Source: Geosiphon pyriformis (taxonomy: Eukaryota > Glomeromycota > Glomeromycetes > Archaeosporales > Geosiphonaceae). Taken from it: a stretch of DNA of 48,975 bases. The translations under genes and the position numbers were made by a program. The notes below the pieces were generated by a model that was not told where the DNA came from, made no database searches, and saw nothing but the letters and a program-made list of their open reading frames with translations. Below, one piece after another: positions 20,886-32,319 of the stretch (the stretch's first letter is position 1; every line of letters begins with the position of its first letter). The DNA lies in contig JAAOMT010000036.1 of assembly GCA_016748015.1 (NCBI GenBank), positions 64,233 through 113,207 of the forward strand, written 5' to 3'.

Positions 20886-22859
20886 TATTAAACAAGTTTT
20901 TAGGTAGGCTACAACTAATCTTTCATCTTTTAAATAATTTAATGCCATCTCCTTTGATCATATAGCATCTATAAAAGCTTTATTACTTGAGTTTTCGATT
21001 TACCAAAATATTTGATTATTTTTGCTCAGTTGTAAACTTTCTTAAATAACCCTTTTACTCTATAATTAGCGTCATTTTTCTAGATCGAGGATTTCATTAA
21101 TTGCAGTAAAAGAATTATAAAGAAATAACCTTAAAAGAGAAATTGAGAATATATTGTATAAGGTTAAAAAATTTAGATTTATTCAATTGCGAATATAATT
21201 TAGGAATTCAAAGAGTTTAGCAAGATTTTTAAGCCTTTTAAAATGTTATATACTTAAAGCCACTTCATCCTTAGATTTTTCTTCAATAAAACCTTAGAAA
21301 ATAATTAAACTTGATATTTAATGAAAAATCTTCTGCTTTAAGGAAATAAGCTTCTTTACTCCTTGAAATTATTTTAACGAGGAAAATGAGATAAATTTTT
21401 TGAACAATGATTGATTTCAGAGACCCGCCAAATATATCTGTTTTCAATCAGCAGAGTGTTTGATTCATGCAGAAACCTGATCGATCTTTCAACAGGCTAC
21501 TCAATGTAAATATATAATGACCAAAATCTTTTGTTTCCTCATATATTTGACTCAATAGATTGGCCATACATTTGATTTTTCTATACTTTATTTTTTTTGA
21601 AAATTATTCAAAATAGAAATTAATATTCTAACACCCTTAAATATCAAAGATGACAACTCCGGAGTTTGATGTTGCTATTGATACAGCTCTTCAGATCTTG
21701 CTAATGCTTGAAATAAACCTAAAGCGATTACTAATACCAGAAACCCCTTTTACACACCAGTATACAACTTTCTTTTATTTCGATAAAGAAATGAAATCAA
21801 AAAAGCCAAACGTCTTGGTTGACAGTCTAGTAATTAAAACAAAAATTTTAAACAAAAAAACCAAATAAAGCCAAAATAATATAATTTTTACACGATCGTA
21901 TTTTATATAAAATTAAAACTTTTCAAGTCATATCACTTTGTAATAAGCTGTATTGTCACTAAAATAATGATATCGTCAATATTTATCAAAACAACAGGTG
22001 TTTGTTTGAATTCAAAACATTTGTAGCAAATTTTAAGGATATAAATCAAATTTAAAATAGATCGTTTTATAAAAAAATTAAAAATTAAAAGATGTTTTAG
22101 ATTACTTAAATATCAATTAAATGTTGTTATTAATATATATATAATATCAAATAATTCCGAAAAATCTGTTTAGATTATAATTTATAATTTAAAAAAATTA
22201 ATTTAATAGTTGTAAAAGAAGTAATAAAAAATTGCAGACTGTGATGATTTTTAATTAATACGTTTTTTAATAATTAATTTTTTTTATAATTCATTATTTT
22301 AAATTTTAACATGTTTAATTTGTAAAGATTTTTGCCAAGTTTTCATTATTACATTTACAGTCAAATAATGAATTTATAAATCGTTAAAAAGTTTCAAATA
22401 ACTTTTTGAACTCTTGAAAATTATTATAAATTTTGGAAATTCTTACAATTTATTTTAAACTTTTAAAAAAGGATTTAAATTCTTAAGTTTGCCTAGTGTA
22501 AATTTATGCGAAAAAAATATTGAATAATTAGATAACATAATTTTCAAATAATAAAAATAATAATTTTTTTTAGATTTTTTGTTTTTTTTTAATAAGTAAT
22601 ATTGTTTTTATTCAAATTGCACAAATTGAAAAAATTGTAAACTTGCATAATAAAAGTAGTTTTATTCATAACATAAAATGGGTTATGAGTTTTTATTTTG
22701 TAATTATTTTATTATAAACATTAAAAAAAATCGTTTGTTATAAACAATATTATTGATATTTAAAAATAATAATTTGTATAATTTATATGCGTCAAATTAC
22801 CAAGCTGAAAAAAAAAGTTTATAAAAAATTATAATTAGTTAATTAATTAAATACATGTA
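20886..22859. other. Intergenic, one weak open frame
   Basis: AT-rich spacer. A 72-codon frame at 21650-21868 (starting MTTPEFDVAIDTALQILL) has protein-like content, but no recognisable family, paralogue or splice partner. Just before it, around 21420-21500, a stretch after a TTTCAG acceptor-like site reads DPPNISVFNQQSV with a stop. These may be worn exons of the gene at 20448. Nothing else is seen up to the kinase upstream block. Confidence 0.35.
21650..21868 (+). CDS. Hypothetical 72-residue open frame
   Basis: ATG to TAA, starting MTTPEFDVAIDTALQILLML. Leu/Ile-rich first half, Lys-rich tail. It is not recognised. There is no paralogue in the window. It could be a chance frame, or the last exon of a longer, decayed gene beginning at 20448. 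Confidence 0.25.
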   Translation: MTTPEFDVAIDTALQILLMLEINLKRLLIPETPFTHQYTTFFYFDKEMKSKKPNVLVDSLVIKTKILNKKTK

Positions 22860-23153
22860 TAATATATTATTTTTATGAATTTTAAAGTAAAAGTTTGAAC
22901 TAAAAAATTAAATATTGTTTTATCAAATGGTAGTATAATATTTAAGATTTATTAACTTTTAATTTCATTATTAATGATTAAGTTCAAAATATGATATACA
23001 GCAAAATTATAACAGAAAATAAATTTGAATTTAATATATTAGAATGAAAAATTAGTGACTAACTTATTAATTATGGCAGTTTAACTTGAAATTCAAATCA
23101 CCCTTATTCGTTATTCTCTATTTAATTATAAAAGCCATCAAGTTTACTTATTT

Positions 23154-23202
23154 ACCTATTCACCTATTAATAGAATATAGTCTTAATAGGTGGGTGATAG
23201 GT
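23154..23202. repeat. Imperfect hairpin in the kinase upstream block
   Basis: ACCTATTCACCTATTAA on the left pairs with TTAATAGGTGGGTGATAGGT on the right around a 12-base loop. A related but altered version lies upstream of copy 3 (about 40048-40110), and a shortened one upstream of copy 2 (about 34749-34772). Confidence 0.55.
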
Positions 23203-23421
23203 TATTTGATATATGTAAATTCTCCTGTTCACAGATATGTAAAAGTTAAACACAATAATTAATAAAAGTTATGCAAGCAACAAAAGTTTTGTCATTAAAT
23301 CATACAACTCATTTGGGTGAGATAATGGGAAACTTGTTTGGCGTATTTCTTTGTGTACCGTGGCTACTTAAACCTATTTAGTGTAATAAATTGATTTAAC
23401 TATGTGAACACAGAGACACAA

Positions 23422-23429
23422 TATAAATA
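23422..23429 (+). promoter_or_regulatory. TATA box of kinase copy 1
   Basis: TATAAATA, 114 bases upstream of the ATG at 23543, inside a stretch (ACACAATATAAATAAGAACT) conserved in copy 2. In the inverted copy 3 the same site reads AAAATAAAAATAAG, so the box is lost there. Confidence 0.55.
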
Positions 23430-23542
23430 AGAACTCCACATTTAGACAAACTACTTTTTAAATGTACTATCAAATAAACATTTTCAGAAAAACCTTCTTC
23501 GAATAATAATCTATTTACATTTTATCCGTTCTTATTCATACC

Positions 23543-24956
23543 ATGGAAAACAAAGAAATTAAAAGAACTCGTCCAGAATCTCATGATTGCAATGTGTGTT
23601 TTTATTGTCAAGACGAAATTAGAATGATTTGCAGTAATTGGGTTAATCGTTGTAGAGCATGCCAGTTCATATTTTTTGAAAAACTTTATAAGAACTTTTC
23701 AAGCGGCAATAAAGAAGTGGATGAAATTATTAAAAATCCAATCTATATTCCACCTAATAAGAATAATGACTATTATGCTAGATTGAAATATTATGAATGG
23801 ATTCCATGGGAGCGTTTGTCGAATATTAACCAAATTGCCAGAGGAGGATTTGGTATAATTTATAAAGCAACCCTAATTGATGGATTAATTGATCAGAAAA
23901 GTATAAAACATTATGGTTCAATGGAATATAAAAGAAGAGGAACACGGGAAGTAGCAATAAAAATTATAAAAACGAACAGTTCAGAAGTGTTTAAAGAGGT
24001 AAACAAACTATTATTATTATTAATATTTATCTAAAATTCATTTTTAATTAATTCATATTCAATTAATTCATATTTACCTATTATTTATTTACTTTCTTAC
24101 ACTGTGTTGTTGTTAGTTAAATATTCAAAGAGATATGTTTAATAACGGTAGTGGGCTTATATACTATCTCTTTCCTATATGGGGGCTTACGCAAAACGCT
24201 GAAACACTCGAATATGGAATTGTCATGCCCTTTGTTAAACTTGGAGATATGCGAAAATATTTATCAACAAATTTCCATTCTACAAGTTGGATTAATAAAT
24301 TAAATTTCGCTTGTAATATAGCTGGCGGACTTTCACAAATTCATTCTTCTGGTATGGTTCATCGTGACCTACACTCGGGCAACATCATACAAATTGGTAG
24401 AGGCAGTGTAAATATTGGAGACCTCGGATTATGTCAACCAGTAAAAAATGAAGCAACAACAACAACAGAGGAAAAAAAAATATATGGAGTGATTCCATAC
24501 ATTCCACCAGAAGTTTTAAGAGGAGAAAAATTTACAACAGCTGGTGATATTTACAGTTATGGAATGTTATTATGGGAATTAGCAACAGGAAAGCCTCCTT
24601 TTTATGATCGTTCTCATGACCACCTTCTTATAATGGATATTTTAAATGGTCAAAGACCTATGATTACCTTCCCCCTTATTCCACCTTGTATTGCCAAAAT
24701 AATTATAAAGTGTTGGGATGCTGATCCTAAGAATCGTCCTACTGCTGAAGAAGTTGGGGAAAAGTTGAGCAAACTCAATAGATTAGATTACGAGCTTTTA
24801 GAATCAGAGAAATACTTAAAAGAAATGGCAGAAAGTGATGACTCAACGACAACAAATCAATCAACAATGAGAACGTCATCCAGGAGCAGTTTATACAAGT
24901 CGTGTTTTAACTTTGCAAATGATTCAAGAAACAAAAGGTTAGTTTATTTAATTTAG
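23543..24956 (+). CDS. Protein kinase, copy 1 (frameshifted C-terminal tail)
   Basis: Exon 1 is 23543-23998 and exon 2 is 24117-24956 (GTAAAC...TGTTAG, phase 0), giving 431 residues. The N-terminus has a Cys-rich zinc-ribbon-like segment (CNVCFYC, then CRAC) and the linker NFSSGNKEVDEIIKNP seen in many glomeromycete kinases. The kinase domain has a Gly loop (IARGGFGIIYKA), the VAIK lysine, HRDLHSGN in the catalytic loop, IGDLGL (DLG in place of DFG), PPE, and GDIYSYGMLLWELATGKPPF, so it should be active. Ser/Thr or Tyr specificity cannot be told. Compared with copy 2, an 11-base deletion near 24874 between TCA repeats shifts the frame of the Thr/Ser-rich tail, so the last ~20 residues differ. 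The catalytic domain is not affected. Confidence 0.85.
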
Positions 24957-25664
24957 ACATAATTAGTTTATTGATTTAATTATTATACAGTATATTAAAA
25001 ATTTACATTTAATTTACTATACTATTATCAAAGAATTTGTGTTCCTCCCTAAATGTAAGAAATTAAAAAAGTTTAAATATAATTATGTACTTTACATTAT
25101 AATATTTTTAATGGTTATTTTATTATTTCTTTTATATTAGACGACTCTTAATAGATCTAATCGTAATCGGGTATCTTTATTTGTATTTTAAAATTTCAAT
25201 TCTATTAGTTACGATATTTATTACATTCATTTCATTGTTTTCATTCTTTTATCAATTTATTATAAAATATTCCCTTTGAGTTTTATGTTTAATTGTTTAG
25301 TTGTTAACTTAATTCAGCTTATTAATCTCAATTATCTAAACAACCGAATGAATTCTATGTAGCCTAACACGCGATCTCTAATTTATCGAACCAATGAGTA
25401 GAATGGTCATATCTCCATATAAAATAAATTTAAACAAATAAAAATATACTTCTTTAAAGAGTTTATTACTATTCTGCAAAGATGTGTTAATAAATTTTAT
25501 TTGGTGCTTTGAATTAGTTTTGTTTCTTAAAATTCCATTTTACAATGATATTTCATACTATCTAAATAAATTAATCTATCAATTTATGTTGCTTTATTAA
25601 TGCATTAAATCCTATTCTAGCGATTTCATTGATATTTTTTATATAATAAACGGTTTTAATATAA

Positions 25665-25746
<82 letters not shown>

Positions 25747-26330
25747 TTTATTATTAAATGGAATATAAAGTGAATTCATAATAATTCAATTATTTCCTAT
25801 GATTTATTGTCTATTTTAAAACTTTAATATCATTTATTGATGGTTATTATGTCTAATTAAATAAAAATTTTGATTATTTGTTTGCTTTTTTTAGTATTTA
25901 TATCAAGATATTTAAATAAATATTTTCTCAATTAAAAAACATTTTTATATAAATTCTTTTACTTTCTAGTTATATAATTGTCATTGATAAAAGCTATAAA
26001 AAAAATAATACAATGTTTTTCATCTGCTAATACACTGTTTATTTGCTTAATTAATTTAAAAATTAATTTATCACTTATTGTTTTCAAATTTTCAACTTTT
26101 TTTAACAGAAAATGTTTACTTAAAATTGAGAGATAGTTAAAGTTTTTAAATGACAGTGACCATAAACTCAACAAATTTTTTAATGAATTGATATAGTATT
26201 AATACCTAAGCATATTTAAGTTTTCACCAAATTTTTAGTTTGTTAAAGGATTAATGTTCAATTTTTAATTAATCAAGTCACAAATGCAAATAACAAAATA
26301 AAAAATATTAGTGTTTTTGTTTTACAAAAA
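24957..26330 (+). repeat. Downstream block duplicated behind kinase copies 1 and 2
   Basis: This sequence is highly similar to 36571-38010. It includes a possible last intron and exon of the kinase (TTATATTAG|ACGACTCTTAA), an (AAT)n tract and a 3' stretch around 25960-26175. The overlapping minus-strand open frame there (MLSLWSLSFKNFNYLS) also occurs in copy 2, but only because the DNA is duplicated; I do not call it a gene. Similarity fades near 26330. Confidence 0.75.
25661..25746. repeat. (AAT)n microsatellite
   Basis: About 28 AAT/ATA units with one interruption near the start. The orthologous tract behind kinase copy 2 (37375-37437) is shorter, so the tract has changed length since the duplication. 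Confidence 0.9.
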
Positions 26331-29300
26331 TAATAAATGCAAAAAAAATTCTAAAAAATCATTTTTTTTAGGTTTAAAATTAATAAAAACATCAAAATAA
26401 TATTTCTTAATTAAAATTAATTAAAAAATTTTGGAAAATAATAAAATATATAAAAAAATTATTGCAAATTTTAAAAAATTAAAAAATTAATAATAGAAAA
26501 TATTATTTCTTAAAATATTATTTTTTAATTATTTTAACAAAGTGTAATTTTATTGTATTTTTTGCATATATAAACCCTAAAAATTTTACAATAAATACAG
26601 TTCATGCTTTTTAGCATATAACTAATTATTTAAAATAAATAAATAAATAAATATTCATTTAATAAATTAAACAAACTTGTTGTTTTCAATTTCTCAAAAT
26701 ATTTATTAAATGTCTTATTATTTTAAACATACTTATATATTTACTAATTTGTTATATTTTAATAAAACTTTATTTTATTATTCTGTATTTTTTATATTTT
26801 ATTAAAATAATTACAAAAGACTTATTATTTAAATTATACACATTTAAAAAATAAGTTTTTTGTTTATCTTTAAGCTAACTAAATTTTTTGAGTATATTAA
26901 TGATAAAATTTGAAATGTTTTTAATTAGAATCTTTAAAGATACAAACCAAGTCCTAATATTTATTATAAAATTTATTTTTGCAGTTAAAAGAAAAATAAC
27001 TAAATTTATTAAAGACTTAATTTTTACTACAATAAATTTTATTAAATTAAACAAATTATACAACTTTAATATTTAAACTTCTAATTTAAAATTATATATT
27101 TACTAATAATATTATTAAAAAAACCAAAACTATATAACAATAAAGAAATAATAATCTTAATATAAAATACCTAACCAATAAACTAATTTATTAAAATTTT
27201 AAATATAATAAAGGACTTAAAAAAAGCTATTAAGAACCAAAAAAACAGTTTAATAATTAAAATTAAAAAATTAAAAGATAAAACAAATTTAATTACTAAT
27301 TTAAAAAATCAAATATTATAAAAAACAATAGTTTTTTTAATTAATAAAAAGAAAATTTTAATACTGTTATTTTTTTATTAATATTAAACAAGTAATAAAA
27401 GCTTTAAAAAACTTAAAATACATAATAATATATTGTTACAAACCAAGAAACTTGAATTTGAATCCGAATTCAAAAACTTAACAAAATACCAAAAACATTT
27501 TAAAAAAATACTTTAAAAAACATTATAAAAAATTACAACAATAAAACCAAACCCAAAAACAGAAATTACAGAAAAATTTACAATTTTAAAAGTGATTAAA
27601 AAAATCAACAAGCTTAATTTTAATAATGCTATTTAAAAAATTTTAGATTGTAAATTTTACACAAAAAAGCTTAATATTATTCTTAAAAACAATTTATATT
27701 TATAAAACTTAAGATAAACTAAAATTAGCAGTATTTTCAAAAACAAAAAGTGTTTTAATTTTTGGTTAAATAATATAATTGGTTAAAGTTGTATGTAAAA
27801 ATATAATTTGTTTAGTTTTTACAACCAAAATAAGATTAAATATTTTAATTGATGCTAATATTACCAAACTGGTAAAAAAACAGACTTTATGTTTAAAAAA
27901 ATGTTTTAAAAAACATCAGAAAAAATATTATTTTGGCTTGTTTAGCTTTTTTAATAGCAAAAAAAAGATAATAACAAAAAATAACAGCTTAATTATTGGC
28001 TTATAATAAAAAATTCTGGAGTTTTTTGCAATAATAGTATTATAATTAAAAATCAAAGTTTTTATTAGTTAATATATATATTAATTAGATAATATAATAT
28101 AATTAGTTATCTATAATCGTTAACTTAATGATTTATTTAGTTATTAATCTAATTATTAGTTTAATTGTTGATTTGGTCATTAATTTTTTTAACTGAAAAA
28201 AGCATTAAATAATTCAAGTTTATTTTTTTTCTTTTTTAATATTGTTTATTTTTTTTCAATTTTTATCTTTAAGTATTAATATTTTCTAACTATAGATTAG
28301 TTGTTAATATTTACATATTTTTTATTTTTTGATTTGTATTGTTAAAATTAGTTTAAAAAGCTATTTATCTGCTTTTGTAATTTATTAAATAAAGAAATAA
28401 TTGAAAACACAATAATATTTATTAAAATTTTAAAAATTATTAAGTAAAGCATAAAATAATAGTAGTAATATTATTTTATTAACAATTATAAATTATTTTT
28501 ATCTTTAAATTTTTTTAAAAAGAATTGCAATTATTATTTTAAAACTAATTATAAATATTAAATACATATAAATTTAATTTGTTTTTTGATTAAATTTATC
28601 TTTATTATTATCTATTATTTTTAATAGTTATTTTTTTTGTTATCTATTAGTTTGTTATTTTAATCTATAATAATAACAATTATATTAAATCTTTTTCTGG
28701 TATATTTTTTTGAAAAACTTTAAAAGAAAAAATACTTTTAATTAAAAACAAAAAAGATATTTTTTTAATAGCCAAAAACTATTTTGTTTCTGTTTTATTT
28801 TAAAAAATGTTTTAGCAAAGCACTATTTAACTGTTTTTACTTTATTATTTAAAAGAAGTTTAATATATTTTCTCTGAATTTTAATAATATCTTTAAATTA
28901 ACTGAATATTAATTTATCAAAACTTTTAATTTGGGTTTTTAAAAAAACCAACCTTTTATTTTTGCATTATATTTGTTTTTCAAATACCACCAAAATTAAT
29001 TTTTTCAGAAATTTTTCAAGTTAGATAATATTCTGATGTAATTAAATACAATTATATATTAAAACACAAATTATTTGCGACTATAATTGTTCAAATTTAA
29101 TTGGATTTAACAACACAGCCAGTTTTTAATCTTAATTTATTTAATTAAATATATTGTTGTTGTTGTTTATGTTTAAATTAAAAAAAGCACTGTTTTTACA
29201 ATTAAATTAAGACTAATTGTTAATGTTAATAGCAATAAAACAGAATTAATAAAAAACCAATGTTTCAATTTTATAAAAAAAGAAACAGGCGTTAAAACAA

Positions 29301-30340
29301 TATTAACATTTAAAGTTTTTTAAAAACACAAAAGCAATTAATCAAAAAATACTAAAAAAAAAGCTTTTTTCTGGAATTTTAAAATAGTTTGCTGTTGTAG
29401 TATTAAAGCTGTTTTTGGCTGTTTTGGCCTTTTTAATTATTTGAAAAGCAGTAATTAAAATAATTTGAAAGAATAATATTTTTATTACTGATTTAATATT
29501 AAAGATTTTAAGGTTTTTTGGGATAGTAGTAACTAGTCTGAAACTATTTTTAACATATTTATTTCAACGGTACTTTGACTGATAGGAAAATTTTTACAAT
29601 TAAAAAAGCTTTTTGGCTTGTTACTTTTTACTTTAGTAATGTTTATGAAAATTTAGAAAAAGAAGGAGCTCTTTTATTTATTTTATTTACATAATTAATA
29701 AAAAATCAATAATCAGAACAGTAATTTACAATTTAGTTAATAATCAAAATTTAAATATAAATAAATTAACATTAATTTTTAAATTTAAAAAGAAATTGTA
29801 AATAAGACTAAATTAAATAAAAAACTTTATCAATTATAGTCAAATCATATTAAACAAGAAAAAGTAATTAATAAAATAAAAACAGCATATATAATTGTGT
29901 TTTATAATTAAAATGTGATAATTATTAAGAAATTACATTTAACACAAACATAAAATTTGGTTTGAATGATTTATTATTATTTTGTACAAAATTATTGTTT
30001 AGTTTTTAAATAGTGGACAATATTTTATACAGGATAATAATATTTGCGGAACTAAAATAGAGACAATTGATTACAATTATTTTAATAAACCACAACTATT
30101 TCATAAAGATACAATTAAAATTAATAATAAAGATTAAATAATAATATTTTTTCTTTAACCAATCATAGTTAAAGCAAAATTTAATAACAAATAATAAAAT
30201 TGTACAAAAAACAAATTGTGTATAATTTATTTAATTCTTATAAAAAATGAACAATAATTATTATATATTCTTAAATTAAATACTGTAGTAAACATTTATA
30301 CAAATTTTTATATTTAGCAGTAGATTGAATAAGAGATTTT
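26331..30340. other. Gene-poor, CpG-poor AT-rich block, probably decayed mobile DNA
   Basis: About 4 kb with hardly any CG dinucleotides. Stretches of the plus strand still read like worn protein with many TAA/TAG stops, for example LEFESEFKNLTKYQKHFKKI at about 27450-27510 and FIKKETGVKTILTFKVF at about 29270-29320. The plus strand is A-rich over T up to about 28000 and T-rich after it. A 75-codon open frame at 27779-28006 belongs to this worn sequence. I could not identify a transposon family or terminal repeats. Confidence 0.4.
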
Positions 30341-31277
30341 AAGCTATGTAGGCATATTTCAATAAAATATATTTTGGTTGGTTGGTTGGTTGGTTGTAGA
30401 AATGCGAATTTTACTTGCTGGCTGACAAGCGATATGATCAATTAGATGAATTATCTGTTGAAATTTTTTATCTATTAATCTAAATATTTTTTTTTGATAT
30501 AAGAACAAAAATGGCTATGTTTGAAGTTCTCCATTTTAAAAATTTTAATTTCAATCTATATTGGTATTTAATGAAGTCTGAGGAGGAATTATAGGACCCC
30601 AAAACTTTTGTAACTTAGATAGACACATTTTATGAAATCCTCCTAATTTAAATCATTCAAATATGGTGAGATATAATCTGTCTTTGGTCAAGATTTGCAG
30701 CGGAATTGCACGCCCTATTCACTTTGAGAAATGAAATAATCCTTTTCTGACGAAAAATATAAGTTTCCAATGACATCTAATTTACTTTGATATTCATTTT
30801 ATACTCGGGAAAATAACTTCACTGGTTTGATGATATCACATTCCGAAAATAAAGCTACAAGTCTTCGAAATGGTGATACTGATGTTTCTCATGAGAAATT
30901 TTACTTTGCATTGTATTAGGCCTTATATAAAGCTGAATTTTATTCAGAAATGCCGTTCTTTCATATAATAATATTTTCGTATTTTCTCATCACTTTTGTA
31001 TGGATAGTATCTTGGATGTAGAAAAGAGCAAACAACTGGGCAAGTGATGAATGAATTTTTTGAAGATTTTCAAGTTTATACATCAATTTACTCGTTAATG
31101 AACTTCCGAAACGCTACATGCTGTAAAACTAAAAAAAATTCAACATGAAAAAATTTGGTTAATTACAGCTAAAAACTGAAGAAGCGTCTCAGATCCCAAG
31201 TTGATGTGGTATTGTTGAGTAGAAAGAACGAATGAGGATTTCATACACCTGCACCTAAAGGTTCAGTGACGGGGGAA
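30341..31277. other. Intergenic, no gene seen
   Basis: Base composition returns to a more balanced level. A short (TTGG)n tract lies at about 30374-30396. No open frame is convincing; the 3' end of the minus-strand gene at 31278 borders it. Confidence 0.5.
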
Positions 31278-32319
31278 CTACAAATAGACTGAGATAGCAC
31301 CATAACGATGTTTTTGACATGCTATCCATCGTCGTATAGCATTTAGTAAAGTAGGACGCGCAGGGGACCTAAATCGACCCAGATATTGGGCAATTTGTTT
31401 CTCGACCTGTATACCAATTTCTTCAGTAGCCAATTGGTATAATTCGGCACACACATCCTGATTAGTGAATTCACCGATTTCACCACGTCTCGTGAAATAC
31501 ATGATGAATTCATCATTTAATGCCTCACGTTCCTCCACCGTCCACTCTTGTTTATCCTCTATATGATCTAGATCAACATCGTTATTATCGTCGAAAGAGC
31601 TGGAGCCAGGAGATACATAACCATTGGTTTCAGGATTATTATGATTGGAATATTCGCTCGAAGTGGGTTCCCAACCGCTGACAAACCTACGAGGATTTGA
31701 AAGCCCAGCTTTTGAAGGCTCGTAATTGTATGGATCATTGTTAGTAGACGATGCAGCACGATAAGTTTTATTGAATTTGAGACTGTGATTACGGTAATCG
31801 GCATCCCCAGAAGCCAAAGAACCTATCTCCACAAGGTCTGCCTCATTTTCTGATAAACCACTATCCTTTGGTAATTTTGATGCTTCGTCACTATCGACAC
31901 TTGAAATAGCTTCACGAAATTTTCGAAAGCCATCGGCAATTTGGCCAGCGGCGTCAGCAACCTAGGTAAATCATGATGTAGAATTTTATGAATTTTAAAA
32001 AATATATTTTTAATTAAGAGAGGAAGGCTTTCTTTTCAATGAAGATTCAAAAGTCGATATTTCCGTTTTCCGGATTTTGATTGCCTCTCCCAGTAATTAG
32101 ACAACTCACAGCCTGAAATTTCTTTTGTGAATCTAGAATATCCCGCAGTCGCTCATCAGTTTCTTCATCCGCAGAATCATTTGGGGTAGTATTTACCGCC
32201 ATACGACTGTTTTGAATCATTTTTGCTAATTGAAAACCGGAACTTTTTCCGTGCGATTTCCGACCATAATTTCCCAATGGCTTTGGATTTCCTTTGACCC
32301 GTGAACGTTGACTCGGCAT
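31278..32319 (-). CDS. Orphan two-exon protein, paralogue of the gene at 2067-3376
   Basis: On the minus strand, exon 1 is 32319-32110 and exon 2 is 31961-31278 (GTGAGT...CCTAG intron, phase 0), giving 297 residues. Like its paralogue it begins with a basic segment (MPSQRSRVKGNPKPLG), has the junction motif QKKFQA then VADAAGQIADGFRKFREAI, and ends with a conserved module at about residues 210-297 (TEEIGIQVEK, QYLGRFRSPAR, LLNAIRRWI). The middle is Ser/Asn-rich and lacks the acidic tandem repeats. The intron sits at exactly the same codon in both genes. I know of no described domain that fits; helical prediction and charge might fit a nuclear or nucleic-acid-binding protein, but this is a guess. 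Confidence 0.8.

Larger units (their letters stand above)
22860..23542 (+). repeat. Duplicated upstream (promoter) block of kinase copy 1
   Basis: The region matches the upstream DNA of the kinases at 35124 and 39705 and of the decayed copy at 10556. Shared parts include TATCAAATGGTAGTATAAT near 22925, TTAACTTGAAATTCAAATCA near 23082, CCTGTTCACAGATATGTAAA near 23226 and AACTTGTTTGGCGTATTTC near 23331. It also holds the hairpin at 23154-23202 and the TATA box. A promoter function is inferred from conservation next to the ATG. Confidence 0.7.

Noticed and set aside
25959-26174. 71-codon minus-strand frame with a near copy at 37673-37867
   Set aside because: Repetition looks like conservation, but the surrounding non-coding DNA is equally conserved because the whole block is duplicated; the second copy is frameshifted at its C-terminal end.
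26875-27076. Overlapping 62-codon frames on both strands, Ile/Lys/Phe-rich
   Set aside because: Typical chance frames of AT-only sequence; mirror-image frames on both strands argue against coding.
30374-30396. (TTGG)n tract considered as a telomere-like or protein-binding repeat
   Set aside because: Too short and not a known telomere unit; a simple microsatellite explains it.
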